Assembly: GCA_964035575.1 (NCBI GenBank)
Contig: OZ037838.1
Span: 1,736,001 to 1,800,000 of the forward strand
Direction of reading: 5' to 3'
DNA length: 64,000 nucleotides
From: Rhynchopus sp. YZ270_cl-10
Lineage: Eukaryota; Euglenozoa; Diplonemea; Diplonemida; Diplonemidae
In this document: positions 49,423-60,020 of the stretch, piece by piece
Layout of the letters: each line of letters opens with the position of its first letter
Numbering within the stretch: position 1 is the first letter of the stretch
The notes under the pieces: generated by a model
The model's database searches: none
What the model saw: the letters and a program-made list of their open reading frames with translations, nothing else
Told to the model about the DNA's origin: nothing
Translations under genes and position numbers: made by a program

Positions 49423-50808
49423 ATGCAAAAACGTGCCCTGAGTTCGACTGCGACGAAGCAGGCTGTGAACACCATTAGCAGCACCCACAGTGCGTCTTGC
49501 GGATGTGGGAAGTGTGGGTCGGGTGGTTTGCGTGTTGCTGCACGGCACTTGACTGAGAAGAGCCGGGCTGGGAACCGTGGTGTTGTCTTCATGGGACCGA
49601 ACGAAGTTGAGGTGAAGGGCATCCCCGATCCGCAGCTTGCTCTGGACAGCATGAACTCCCCTGTGCACTCTGAACGTCAGAAGCGGAAGTGCGAGCACGG
49701 CGTCATCCTCAAGGTTGTCACAACGAACATCTGCGGCTCCGACCAACACATGGTGCGCGGCAGAACGTCACTCCCGGGAGGCCACATGGTGCTGGGCCAC
49801 GAGATCACTGGGGAGGTGATTGAGACTGGGTCGGACGTAGAGTTCATTAAGAAGGGTGATTTGTGTTCGGTTCCGTTCAACATTGCTTGCGGACGTTGCG
49901 ATGCATGCAAACGCGGCGACACTGGCGTCTGCCTCACCACCAACCCTGCCCGCCCTGGCGCTGCATACGGCTATGTAGACATGGGCGGCTGGATTGGTGG
50001 TCAATCTGAATACGTCATGGTCCCCTATGCAGACTTCAACCTCCTCAAATTCCCCGACAAAGACCAGGCCATGGAGAAGATCGAAGACCTAACACTTCTG
50101 TCAGACATTCTCCCAACCGGCTACCACGGTGCTGTCACTGCAGGCGTCAAACCTGGTTCCACAGTCTACGTAGCTGGGGCAGGCCCCGTTGGGCTTGCTT
50201 GCGCTGCGTCCTGCCATCTCCTCGGAGCAGCCTGCGTCATCGTTGGCGATCTCATCCCCGAACGCCTCGCCCAAGCCAGGTCCTTTGGATGTGAGACGAT
50301 CGACCTCCGCACAGAAGGGTCTCTTGAGGACCACATTGCGCAGATCATTCCTGGGTCAAATGGATTGGTTGATGCCGCAGTCGACTGTGTTGGGTTTGAG
50401 GCGCGTGGTTCTGGAGGATCGTCGACGACGGAGAAGCCCGCTCAGGTTTTGAACGATTGTATGACCATTGTCCGTGAAGGTGGGGGTATCGGCATTCCTG
50501 GTCTGTACGTGACGGAGGACCCGGGTGGTGTGGATGAGGCTGCGAAGGTTGGTGCGTTGTCTCTGCGTCTGGGCTTCGGGTGGTCCAAATCGCAGCATTT
50601 CTACACCGGGCAGTGTCCAGTGATGAAGTACCACAAACAGTTGATGAACGCAATCCTGTTCGATAAAATCAACATCGCAAAGGCGGTGAATGTGCAAGTG
50701 ATCTCGCTAGACGACGCACCAAAGGGGTACGCCGACTTTGACTCTGGAGTCGCGAAGAAGTTCGTCATCGACCCTCATGGCATGACAGGGAGGGTTACTG
50801 CTATGTGA
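49423..50808 (+). CDS. fdhA: Glutathione-independent formaldehyde dehydrogenase, zinc type
   Basis: 461 residues. From about residue 48 it follows the Pseudomonas putida enzyme closely in memory (NICGSDQHMVRGR, GHEITGEVIE, GYVDMG, DILPTGYHGAVTAGV, VAGAGPVGLA, GLYVTEDPG, VQVISLDDAP). Family knowledge: it oxidises formaldehyde to formate with NAD bound, without glutathione. Visible sites: catalytic zinc ligands in ICGSDQH and GHE; structural zinc cluster CGRCDACKRGDTGVC; Rossmann motif GAGPVG near 251. The first 47 residues are extra, begin MQKRALSSTATKQ and could be a mitochondrial targeting peptide (inference); they include CGCGKCGSGG. No intron, GC-rich against AT-rich flanks, bacterial-type sequence: a likely horizontal acquisition. 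AATAAA follows the stop by 5 bases. Confidence 0.93.
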   Translation: MQKRALSSTATKQAVNTISSTHSASCGCGKCGSGGLRVAARHLTEKSRAGNRGVVFMGPNEVEVKGIPDPQLALDSMNSPVHSERQKRKCEHGVILKVVTTNICGSDQHMVRGRTSLPGGHMVLGHEITGEVIETGSDVEFIKKGDLCSVPFNIACGRCDACKRGDTGVCLTTNPARPGAAYGYVDMGGWIGGQSEYVMVPYADFNLLKFPDKDQAMEKIEDLTLLSDILPTGYHGAVTAGVKPGSTVYVAGAGPVGLACAASCHLLGAACVIVGDLIPERLAQARSFGCETIDLRTEGSLEDHIAQIIPGSNGLVDAAVDCVGFEARGSGGSSTTEKPAQVLNDCMTIVREGGGIGIPGLYVTEDPGGVDEAAKVGALSLRLGFGWSKSQHFYTGQCPVMKYHKQLMNAILFDKINIAKAVNVQVISLDDAPKGYADFDSGVAKKFVIDPHGMTGRVTAM

Positions 50809-52207
50809 GCAAAATAAAAGTAAAACATAATTTTAATGAAAAAAAAATATGGTGTAGCGTTGATGGTGCAAACGTGATTTGATTTTTATTTTTTTTTACC
50901 TCTTCTTGAAAGTCATTGCTTCGTATGTGTGCACCGTGCCCCCACCTGTTTCCCACCTCCCCTCCGCTGTTTTGTTTTAACACTTTTTATAAATTCAAAG
51001 ATTTTTCTTATTCTCTCCCACGCCCCCAGGTTCGTTCCCACTACGGAACCAAAATCTAAATTATTGTGCGGTCAGCAGTCCACAACCAGTGCGTGAACCA
51101 CAGGAGAACCCTTGGGGAACTTGGGTTGCTGACCACACCATTCAACGTGCATTTTCTTCTTTGTTTTGTGTTAGGTGTCGACAATTCCTCAGGACCATCC
51201 GACGGAATATTACCCAGTTTTGTTTTCTTTTGTGTGCTTGTGTCTACATGTATGTGACCTCCTTTACTATTGTTAACAAACCCCTCAAGTGTCGTCTCCA
51301 TCGTCTTTTTTTTTGATTTTTTTTTCCGATTTTTTTTTCCTCTCTCCCTTTTGGGGTAATACTGTTCTCAACACAGAGACTCTTTTTCTCCTTCTTCCTT
51401 TTATGGATGATATGTGGGAAATGAAATACCCCCACTTTGCCTAGAATCCTTGGGAATCCTTGGAGTTTTAGTTTTGGGATTCCCTCCTTGCGCTCATTTT
51501 CCCAACCATTTTTTATAAAGGTGACTAAGAGTAGAGTAGATTCATCTTACAAAATAGTTCTTTGCAAGCTCCCCAAAGCACAACGTTTTAAACATTTTCT
51601 TTTTTAAAAAAAGCACAAAAAAATATAGTGGAGCACACTCTAGGGTGGCTACACTAATACAACCAAATTTTCAAAAAAAAACAAAAATGATACAAAAAAA
51701 TTTTAAACGGTGTAAAATTACATCATTGATGAATCGAAACACTCCGCGAGCATATATCTTTTTTGTGGAGTATCTCGGGAGGTCCGACCACCCCATCATC
51801 GCCCGACCCCCTACTGAGATGGTTTTATATGACTGCTTACGGTGTTCTCTGTCAGCAATCTCATACCATGCAACACTTCCTCCCGAAAAATTCTATAACT
51901 CGATGACCGGAGTGTCAGTGCCTGCGTCCCAGAGACATTTGCACTATCAACTCTTCATCTTTCTTTTTTTAAAGACAAACTTCAACGGCGGATTTCCTAT
52001 GTAACATATAACGACCAAAATAAAAACCCCGTTTGTCTTTTAGTTGGTACGCTGCCCACGTCATACGCGGGGCGATCAAAACAAAATATCCTCTTTACTA
52101 GGGTTAAGGACGATCTGCGTCTACACCTTCTGTACAAAAGGCTTTCGGCCGATATTGGGTAAAGTTGTTTTGTTGATTCAAAAAAAAAAAGTTCTTTTCC
52201 CTTTTGT
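50809..52207. other. AT-rich spacer after the dehydrogenase
   Basis: No gene is recognised; only short open frames without features. Confidence 0.5.
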
Positions 52208-53116
52208 CAGGGTTCTAGCTCAGAAGAAAAAAAAAAGAAACGGAAAAGGTGGCTCAAAAATTTTTTTCTGCGCTTCGCGCGCAGGGATTACGCAGCTCCC
52301 CCAAAAATAAAAAAAGTACGTATGGATTTTCAACACGTACAATTCTAAGCAAAAACAATTAAAAACCGCGCGCGCTTCGCGCGCGCTCTCCCTGGCAAAG
52401 TTGGTTGAGAAGGGTTGTGAAAGTTCGAAGAACTGGAGAAATCATCAGTCATGGCATCCAAATGTTCCTGGCGAAGCCACGGTACGCAACATTTTTAAAA
52501 AATCTTGACATAAAATGGCACTTTCGTTGGTAACTATGGTCCAGTTCCGTAAACTTTGCTTCCATGTTTTGCTAAAACGAAAGTTTCTGGCGAAGCCACG
52601 GTACGCAACATTTCTAAAAATTGCGCTTAAAATTGCCTATTATGTCATGGGAAGGGTGTATTGCAATCTAGCGCCGCAGGCGCACGGTACGCTACTTTTT
52701 TCTTTCGCCATGCTGCATGCTCCTTTTCCGGTAAAATAGAAAATTGTCTCCTACAAATAGAATTCTGTAGGGGGTAGGTGAGAGGTGGGGGCGGAGCCCC
52801 ACTCCTCACCTACCCCACCCCAGCCCCAATCCAAAACCCAAATTACCTACGTATGGACACGTATGGATTCCACCTTTTCAAAAACAATTCACGTATGGAT
52901 TTCCATACGTTCCACACGTGGAGCGTAATCCCTGTTCGCGCGGAAAAATTGACCACGCCAAGTCGCTGTTTTTAACAGCAAAGGGGACTGGCTGACGACA
53001 CTGAGGACCTCCTTGGCCAACCGGTTTTTTGCACCGTGTAAAAAAAACCCAAAAAAAAAAAAAAAAACAACGGAAAAGGTGGGCCACCTTTTCCGTTCTA
53101 CTGAGCTAGGACCCTG
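52208..53116. mobile_element. hAT-like element directly before the isomerase gene
   Basis: Starts CAGGGTTCTAGCTCAG and ends CTGAGCTAGGACCCTG; ACGGAAAAGGTGGC is repeated inverted further in. CTTTTGT flanks both sides (7 bases; the eighth differs). Inside are an inverted piece of the 117-base unit of the 32579 element (about 52475-52615), GC-rich hairpins (52272, 52370, 52672), a strong stem-loop at 52769-52816, and repeats of ACGTATGGA. It ends 71 bases before the next ATG. Confidence 0.75.
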
Positions 53117-53187
53117 CTTTTGTAATTTCGGTCCTTCTCATACAATATGCACCTCCTCTACAGCATTGTTTCTATTTGTGTGTCACT

Positions 53188-54123
53188 ATGTCTCTCAAAC
53201 TGTTCAAAACCATGTGGGGTGTCCCCGAAATCGCTGACGCCGAGAAGCGCCCTGAGATGTTGAAGAGGGTCGTTGCCGATGGTTTTATTGGGATTGAAAT
53301 GTCGAGCTTTTCGTATCTGATTCCTGGTGTTGTGGACGATGTGAAGGCGGCGGGGCTGCAGATTGTTGCGCAGGCACACACCAGTTCCATCCGCGATGCG
53401 CCAGATGGGTTTTACAAATACATGGGTGCATGGGAGGTGCAGACTCACCTTGACTCGCTTCGCAGCACTGCGCTTGAGGCAAAGGAAATGGGTGCCATCG
53501 CGCTCAACTCGCACAGTGGTGTTGACGGTTGGAGTGTCGACCAGGCGCGCAGCTTCCTTCGTGGCGCGCTTCTTGTTGAGTCTGAGGTTGTCATCCCTAT
53601 TTTTCATGAAACCCACAGACGCCGTCTGTTTTGGAACCCTTTTCAGACCCGCGACATCTTGCAGGGGCAGGAGGACCTGGCGGGGATAAAGCTGAACTCT
53701 GACATCTCTCATTGGGTTGTCTGTTTGGAGCGGCCGTTTGCGACGCAGGCGTCGTTTCAGGACAACAGTGACCAGGTGGACCCATGGTGGCCTGAGGTGT
53801 TGGCGCTCCTCAAGAAGCACTGCTGCATGATCCACGCCAGGGTCGGCTATGCAGAAGGCCCGCAGGTCCCCAACCCTGCCGCTGAGGAGTACGAAGGCGT
53901 GCTGGCGTCGCACTTCTACTACTGGGAGGAGATCGTCAAGGCCATGGTCGCAAGCAACCGTGACGTCATCATCGAGCCCGAGCACGGCCCCTGGCCATAC
54001 CAGCAAAGCGTGCCAAACACAAAGACTGCACCCACCCATGACATCTGGGAGGCGAACGACTTCATTAAGGAGAAGGTCAAGAAGAACTTCCCAAACTGGG
54101 TCGCCGAAGCAAAAGGGAACTAA
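53188..54123 (+). CDS. Sugar phosphate isomerase/epimerase-like TIM barrel protein
   Basis: 311 residues, no intron. Fits the xylose isomerase-like TIM-barrel family: barrel strands at IGIEMSSF, IVAQAHTS, AIALNSHSG, VIPIFHETHRRR, IKLNSDISHW, CMIHARVGY and VIIEPEHGPW. Likely metal ligands are the Glu in HETH, the Asp in SDISHW, the His in IHARVG and the Glu in EPEHG (inferred from family pattern). Substrate not known; relatives isomerise or epimerise sugars and inositol derivatives. The start at 53188 follows a pyrimidine tract ending CTACAG. Bacterial-type composition like the dehydrogenase. Confidence 0.85.
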   Translation: MSLKLFKTMWGVPEIADAEKRPEMLKRVVADGFIGIEMSSFSYLIPGVVDDVKAAGLQIVAQAHTSSIRDAPDGFYKYMGAWEVQTHLDSLRSTALEAKEMGAIALNSHSGVDGWSVDQARSFLRGALLVESEVVIPIFHETHRRRLFWNPFQTRDILQGQEDLAGIKLNSDISHWVVCLERPFATQASFQDNSDQVDPWWPEVLALLKKHCCMIHARVGYAEGPQVPNPAAEEYEGVLASHFYYWEEIVKAMVASNRDVIIEPEHGPWPYQQSVPNTKTAPTHDIWEANDFIKEKVKKNFPNWVAEAKGN

Positions 54124-54170
54124 AAAAGCGAATTCTCTTAATGGTCACGCAGTTTACGAACCTTCTTCTA

Positions 54171-55015
54171 TATGGGTCCGTCCGGAAACCCTCCTGGTAA
54201 GATTCATCCTTTTGGGGTTTTTTGAGGTTTTTCTGCTCAAAACACCCAAACAACCCAATTTTTTGATACCCACCATACACCTACCACCCCAGAGGGCATA
54301 TTTTGGGCATTTATTTTTGTTTATTTCCCCTCCCCCCCTTTTTACTTATATTTTTTTACGTATTTTTTGGAAGAAAAAAACGTGGCAATGACAGCAGTGA
54401 AGTTCACTTTTTTGTCGAGAAACACGGTAAGAATGGGTGCGACGCACACTTGGTGTCGTTTCGAACCCTCTCTCTGATGATTCTTGTTGTCAGGAGATCC
54501 TTACCGTAGGGGTCATTGTCGGTGCCCTGCGCGAGCTTCCCCACACAGAGGCCTTTGTTATCTCATTCCCTCGTACTCATACGTATCAGTGCACCCTTCT
54601 TTCCATCAATCTCTTTTCGTCTGTGTACTGCTGCCCGAGCAACGGTCGTGTCATTTCAGCTAGCGTGTACTCTGACACGGAGGGAACCTGTATTTACTAT
54701 GGAGTCTCCACATCCAAGGTGACCCGCAAAGCAAAAGTCCCTGGCATTGATCCAGTAGATTTGACAGAGGTCAATGAAACCTTGTCAAGGCGGCATGGCA
54801 GGATTAAGAGAAAGAGAGAAGAGATCCAGAAGAACGACAATAAAAGGCTGAAAATCTGATTAAAAAAGCGAAAATATAGCCTCAGACCCCCCCAAAAACC
54901 TATTTTCATATCAGAATATCACCTAGATGCACTTTTTGTGGGGGGCATCATCAAAAAAACCCAAAAATACCCAAAAGGATGAATCTTACCAGAGGGGTTT
55001 CCGGACGAGTCCATA
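54171..55015. mobile_element. Inverted-repeat element carrying a small gene
   Basis: The left end TATGGGTCCGTCCGGAAACC matches the right end (TATGGACTCGTCCGGAAACC reversed); similarity runs about 50 bases inward through GGTAAGATTCATCCTTTTGG. TA repeats flank it. It begins 47 bases after the isomerase stop. It contains the intron-bearing gene at 54388-54859. Confidence 0.75.
54388..54859 (+). CDS. Small basic protein with one intron, inside an inverted-repeat element
   Basis: Exon 1 is 54388-54426 (MTAVKFTFLSRNT), intron 54427-54493 (67 bases, GTAAGA...TTGTTGTCAG), exon 2 54494-54859 (EILTVGVIVGALRELPHTE to the stop): 134 residues. The downstream frame has no ATG of its own, which is why the splice is proposed. 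The protein ends in a strongly basic stretch (RRHGRIKRKREEIQ, KRLKI), a possible nuclear signal or nucleic-acid binding tail. No family recognised. Since it lies between the element's ends it may be the element's own gene or a captured host gene. Confidence 0.6.
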
Positions 55016-55661
55016 TATATAACTTAAGTCTAGCCTTTTCGGGTGACGCTGTAGCATAAAATCTACCTCAAAAGCAAAGCGATTTGTCGATACAAACAAT
55101 AATGAATGAAATGGTAATACAAATGAAGGTTCAAGGGAGTGGGGGTGAGGGTGGGGGTGAGGGGGGCAGAGAGCCTTCTCTAAACGTTATTTTTCTTAAT
55201 TTTTTTTGCTTTTTTAGCTCCCTTTTTACTGGGGGGGAGCTATTAAAGTATACGTATACTTTATTCGGCGGGAATTACTGCTTAAATGGCCAAAAAACGA
55301 AAAGGGGGAGAAAAAAAAAATCACTGTTATTTTGGGGTTTCTAGTGGCCGAAACCTCGCGAAAACACCACCATTGACATTTTTGGGCCAATCCCAGCCAG
55401 TGGTGGGGTCAATGTGGAAAAATGAACAATTTTTTGGTGACTTAAATTTTCACAAATCTGAACCCCATCAGGCACCAATCGTGTGAAAACTGATACACGC
55501 GTTTTAGGTCAAAAATACTCATTTTTCAGTGCAAAGTGACCCCATCACAGCACGCACAGAATCCGGACCACCGAAATCAAAAAATTTTTTTTTCGATTTT
55601 TTGTGCAAAAAATGCTGTAAAAAATTTTTAGTAAGAAAAATGTACACAAAAACCGTATACT

Positions 55662-56335
55662 CAGGGGTCCTAAGAGTGGTAACTTTTACCACTTCCGAAG
55701 TGACCTTTTTTATTTTTTTGAAATTCGAAGGTCACTTCGAAGTGACCTTCGAAAAGTGCCCTAAAAAGTGACCTTTTTTTTATTTTTTTGAAATCCGGTG
55801 TCACGAAGTGACCTCGGATACTTAACATACACTGGGAGCCCGTTGGAGGGTCTGGGATTTTTTTTCTTTTTTGTCAAGATCAGTGGTCTGCAGGGCTGCA
55901 GGTTGCTACCATGTACAATTTTAAGCGAATTTTTTTGAAATGTTGCGTACCGTGGCTTCGCCAGAAACTTTCGTTTTAGCAAAATACGCAAGTAATTTAC
56001 GGAAACTTACGATAATTACCAACGATAGTGCCATTTTATGGCAACATTTTTTAGAAATGTTGCGTACCGTGGCTTCGCCAGGAACCAAAACGGTGACACA
56101 GACCGCTGCGAAAATTGCCTCACAAGAAAAAAATGTATCTAGTACCCTGTCCCTATGATACGGCGATAACCAACGTCCAGTGTATGTCCGAGGATTTGCA
56201 CCTTTTCAACTTCACTTGTGTTGTTGCCATACCGCCTCTGAGGGGGGAAAGTTTTTTTTTTTCCTCCCCAAAAAACGAGAAGTGACCTTGAAGTTACCAT
56301 TTAAATTTTTTTTGAGAACAGCGTTAGGACCCCTG
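55662..56335. mobile_element. hAT-like element, 674-base relative of the one at 32579
   Basis: Ends CAGGGGTCCTAA / TTAGGACCCCTG and CGTATACT on both sides (55654-55661, 56336-56343). Same internal sequence as the 32579 copy but one 117-base interval where that copy has two. Confidence 0.92.
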
Positions 56336-56421
56336 CGTATACTTTATTTCACAGATTTCCACGCTCAAAATGGGTTTCCGCGCCGTATACTTTATTACCC
56401 CCGTATACTTTATTAGCACCG

Positions 56422-56654
56422 TACACGACGGTGAAGTAACGGGTGTTACAAGTGGAGTTACAAGTGAGTTACATGTAACTTTTGTTACATGTAACTCACT
56501 TGTAACTCACTTGTAACCCACCAGTTACAACCCGATTTTGCCTGTAATTCATGTATCCCACTTGTAACTCACTTGTAACTCACTTGTAACGGTTTTTCAC
56601 TTGTAACGTTACATGTAACTTCACTTGTAATGTACTATACTTCACCGTCGTGTA
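56422..56654. mobile_element. Nested 233-base palindromic TA element
   Basis: TACACGACGGTGAAGTA stands inverted at both ends. Between them CACTTGTAACT-type words are repeated many times in both orientations. Removing it restores CACCGTATACTTTATT, the word of the host element, so TA was the target. Confidence 0.88.
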
Positions 56655-56681
56655 TACTTTATTAGCCCCCCCCCCCCAGTA

Positions 56682-58873
56682 AATACAAAAACGTTGTGTG
56701 TCCCGATTTGGGAGGATTTAGGGAAAGGGGGGGGTTTTTTTTTTCGTGGTTTTCTCTCGTGTTGAACAAAATAGCTAATTCTATTCTGTGTACCCCCCTC
56801 CCTCTGTGTATGATCCCTGTATGCGGAGTTCCTCCCCCTCTGTTTAAATTAGTGATATGGTCTGCTCTTCCTTGCGTGGGGTCTGGCCTGTTATCGGATT
56901 ATCAAAAAAAAGACAGTCACACAACAAACACCAGTGGGGGAAAAATCTAAGGTGGATTTTGGGAGTTTTTTCCCAACCTTCCTGTATACACGCGTCAGCA
57001 ACCAATACAGGTAGTGTATTGAAATGATTCTGGGGGGGGGGTTAGGGGGGGTCACAAGGGGAGGACAATGCACTTTTTCAGGATTTTTGAATTCTACGCG
57101 CAGCGCAGTGACCGACCCCGCAAGTCACTACCCAAGACCCCCCAGAAAACGCCTGGAGGCCCAAAAATACCAAAAATAGTGACCAGAAGTGACCAGAAAA
57201 TCAAAATTCCGAAAAAAAAAGGGGTCGTGGGACAGGGTCTGTACCTTGCTTATTCCTATTTTTTAGCACATAAACGAGATATGGCCATGGCAACAGTACA
57301 TGACTCATATTTTAGGAAGTAAAGGATTCATCTTGACTAATATCATTTAATTGCGTTTGAATACAGTCAAAACAAGACAAGACGGTCACCTGGCATCTGT
57401 ATTTTGTGGGTCGTAGTGACCAATGTATACACGCGCTTAGGTACCCACACCATTAATAGGCCAGGGAGTGATCGATTTAGGGAGGAAAATTAGTCAGGTG
57501 TAAATTATCGAGCAGATCTGCCGTCACTGCCTCACCCGGTCCCTCAGGGTACCTTCCCTTGAAAAAAAAACACCTCGCATGACTTTCCAGATATTGCAAT
57601 GCCCAATTCCTCCCCTTGGTTTTGCAGTTCAGTCTGCAATAGCCCTGTACTAGACACGTAAATGGATATCCAGTCATAGACTCGACTAAAGCACCGACCC
57701 GCATCTGCCTCGTCTTCTTTATCTTCTTCAGACCCCACACTCAGATTATTGTGGGAGGAAAGAGACATCCCTTGTGAAGACAGACAGGCACGCCACAAAA
57801 TATAGCGGCAAGAGCGGGGCGTCCTCAAAGCTCACAAGGGCAAGGAACGCCGTATTGGGAACTTAGGCACACTGCTCCAATGTGGCAAGGCCAGACTGCT
57901 TGACGACAAGCAATACGCAATGACCCGCGAGGAGGACGCGTGGGAGGCCCAATGCCGCACACGTCACTTTCCTCCCCTTTTCGCGTGTTTTCTTATACCC
58001 AATCTCCCCAGGGCTTGCAGAATCGCCTCTGAGGACACCTTCAGCAGGCCCACTCCACAGTGGATACGGCGCTTTGCCTTTACTGCCATTCCACTGCGCC
58101 TACACAAGGATTTTAGACCGGACTTGGCGTAGAACTGCCAATCCAGTGCCCCCGGCACTTTTCCCGCCCTCTCAATGCGTCCCAACGGTGTTTTTAATGG
58201 GTTTTGATTGCACCCCGATTTGAAAGGTGCCAAAGTACAAACCCTGTCCCAGGCCGTTTTTTTTTTTTTTGAAAAATTCGAATTAGACCCCCACAAGTGC
58301 TCAGAAGTGTCCAAAACCAGGCGGAATTGAATTGTAGGTCACCTGGGGACCATATTTTCTGGTTTTTCAGGGTGATGTCTATTTTTTTCTCAAAAAAAAA
58401 ATTTTTTGGTCGGTGTCCTCACTTTTAACATGGGATGTGACCCCCCCTAGCCTAGGCTAGGGGGGGGGGTAAGGGGTCTAATTTTAATTTCGTCGATTTT
58501 GAGAAAAATTTTGGCCAAAACTGGGCCCCACGTATAAGGAACCGGGCTCATATTTCTCAAAATTTAAGTGGTCAAAAAATTGTCCAATTTTCCGAAATGA
58601 CCCCACCGCTGCACGGGCGGAGCCCAAAAATGCAAATAAGCCACTTTTTGGTTTCATTGAAATGATGCGGCTGACACTGAGGAATTATGGTTTACGGCGT
58701 CCCATTGAGGGGGCGAACCCTTTTTAATTTTTTGTACTCTTGAAATGTGTAATTTCATGTTTTCGCGAAAAAAATACGAACTGATCCTACAAGGGTTGAA
58801 GGAAGGTGTGTGGAAAACAATAATAACAAGAACAACTAATTGCTAAGAAAAAAAATGGGGTGTGTTGTGGATA
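56682..58873. other. Region without a clear gene
   Basis: AT-rich with G-runs. 57477-58314 is open on both strands and GC-richer, as if coding once; see the entry at 57544. A palindrome CCTAGCCTAGG lies at about 58445. 58572-58640 holds the module shared with the 24 and 55 kb elements. Confidence 0.45.
57544..58314. pseudogene. Coding-like relic of unknown origin
   Basis: On the minus strand two open stretches read like protein (58314-57964 with KSGLKSLCRRSGMAVKAKRR and LLKVSSEAILQALGR; 57828-57544 with EEDKEDEADAGRCFSRVYDW). On the plus strand 57806-58132 is also open (GVLKAHKGKERRIGNLGTLL). Neither is complete or has a strong start. I cannot assign a family. Confidence 0.25.
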
Positions 58874-59631
58874 CAGGGCTCTCAAGATCCTCCACGAAAA
58901 AAGCAGAATTTTCGAAATGAGGAGGATTTTATTTTTGCAAAAAAATCCCCCAAAAAAAAATTTTCCCCCCGCAACAAGCGGTCGTCGCGCGCTTCGCGCG
59001 CGCCTCCCTGACAGCCACAGAGCGGAGAGGCGGGTCAATTTTGCGAGATAATAAAAAACGGAAATCTAATCCTTTCTCTTGCACCATAGGCTCCACGAAC
59101 CGTACAAAACCAAGACGTCTTCCAGAAGCAGGGGCTGATGCAACGGCGGGTAATTTTTAAAAAACGGCAAAAAAATTGCAGCTTTGGTCAAGTTGTATTT
59201 TTTAGCTGCAAAATGCAAGGGTATCCAAAGACATTGCCAACTCTATTTTTTTGCGGAGCAAAAAAATTAATATAAATGGCGCCGCAGGCGAAAAAAAATT
59301 AGGGTACGGTGTAAGAATACTTCCTTTTACACCACAAAATCACTCAACGAACCCTTTTTTTTGAGTAGCAAAAAATGAAAATGGCGCCGCAGGCAAAATT
59401 TTTTTAAGGTGCAGCCCTGGACGGTGCATACAGGCTCGGGAAAATATTGGCTCCCTCGGGGGAGACAAAGTGACCCCCTACTATAAAACCCCTAGGAGGA
59501 TAATCCTCCACCCGAGCCCGCCAAAAAAAAAAAAAAATGGAGGAAATCCTCCACCAAAAAAGCCTGAAAAAAAAAAAAAAAAGCCCCTGGAGGAAATATC
59601 CTCCCCTACGTGGAGGATCTTGAGAGCACTG
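58874..59631. mobile_element. hAT-like element, 758 bases, 8-base target duplication
   Basis: Ends CAGGGCTCTCAAGATCCTCC and GGAGGATCTTGAGAGCACTG; TGTGGATA on both sides (58866-58873, 59632-59639). AGGAGGAT-type words repeat inside. Contains GCGCGCTTCGCGCGC and two GGCGCCGCAGGC hairpins. No transposase. Confidence 0.9.
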
Positions 59632-59641
59632 TGTGGATAAC

Positions 59642-60020
59642 TCCGCGCGATTTTCGAAACCACCATAGCATCCTGGCGATTTTCTGGAGGTGCTGATGTG
59701 ACGATGCCTGGTGCGATCGACGACGTGTTGTCGTCTGTGCATTATGTGTTCCTTCCGCACTGCTCTGATGACGACGACGATGCGTGGGAGCCTGTGGACG
59801 ACTACGAGCTGGAACATGCCGAGGCCGCCCGATTGAATGGTTATCGAGCCTGCCGAGACTACGTCCAATAACGCGATCGAGCAGATGGTGCTGGACGAAG
59901 AGGACAGCCCCACTGTTTAAAAGTTTCAGATGCAGGCATCCCAGTGGGTCCAGCGTACGAAGAGCGTTTTAGCATACCTGCAGAAGAGCAGAATGCTGGC
60001 GTGTTGTAGATTATATTTTT
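59642..60020 (+). pseudogene. Acidic coding-like fragments beside the hAT element
   Basis: Three short stretches look coding but are in different frames: 59705-59872 (MPGAIDDVLSSVHYVF, then a DDDDD run, to a stop), 59836-59919 region (IEPAETTSNNAIEQMVLDEE), and about 59930-60008 (DAGIPVGPAYEERFSIPAEE). It may be a decayed gene or one split by very small introns. Not recognised. Confidence 0.3.

Larger units (their letters stand above)
55229..56679. mobile_element. TA-flanked element with two nested insertions
   Basis: Ends CTGGGGGGG...GCTATTAAAGTATAC and, inverted, GTATACTTTATTAGCCCC...CAG, between TA and TA. GTATACTTTATT recurs as an internal word (55249, 56337, 56386, 56404, 56653). Holds a hAT copy (55662-56335) and a smaller TA element (56422-56654). 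The module at about 55372-55440 is an inverted relative of 24151-24215 and 58572-58640. Confidence 0.7.
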
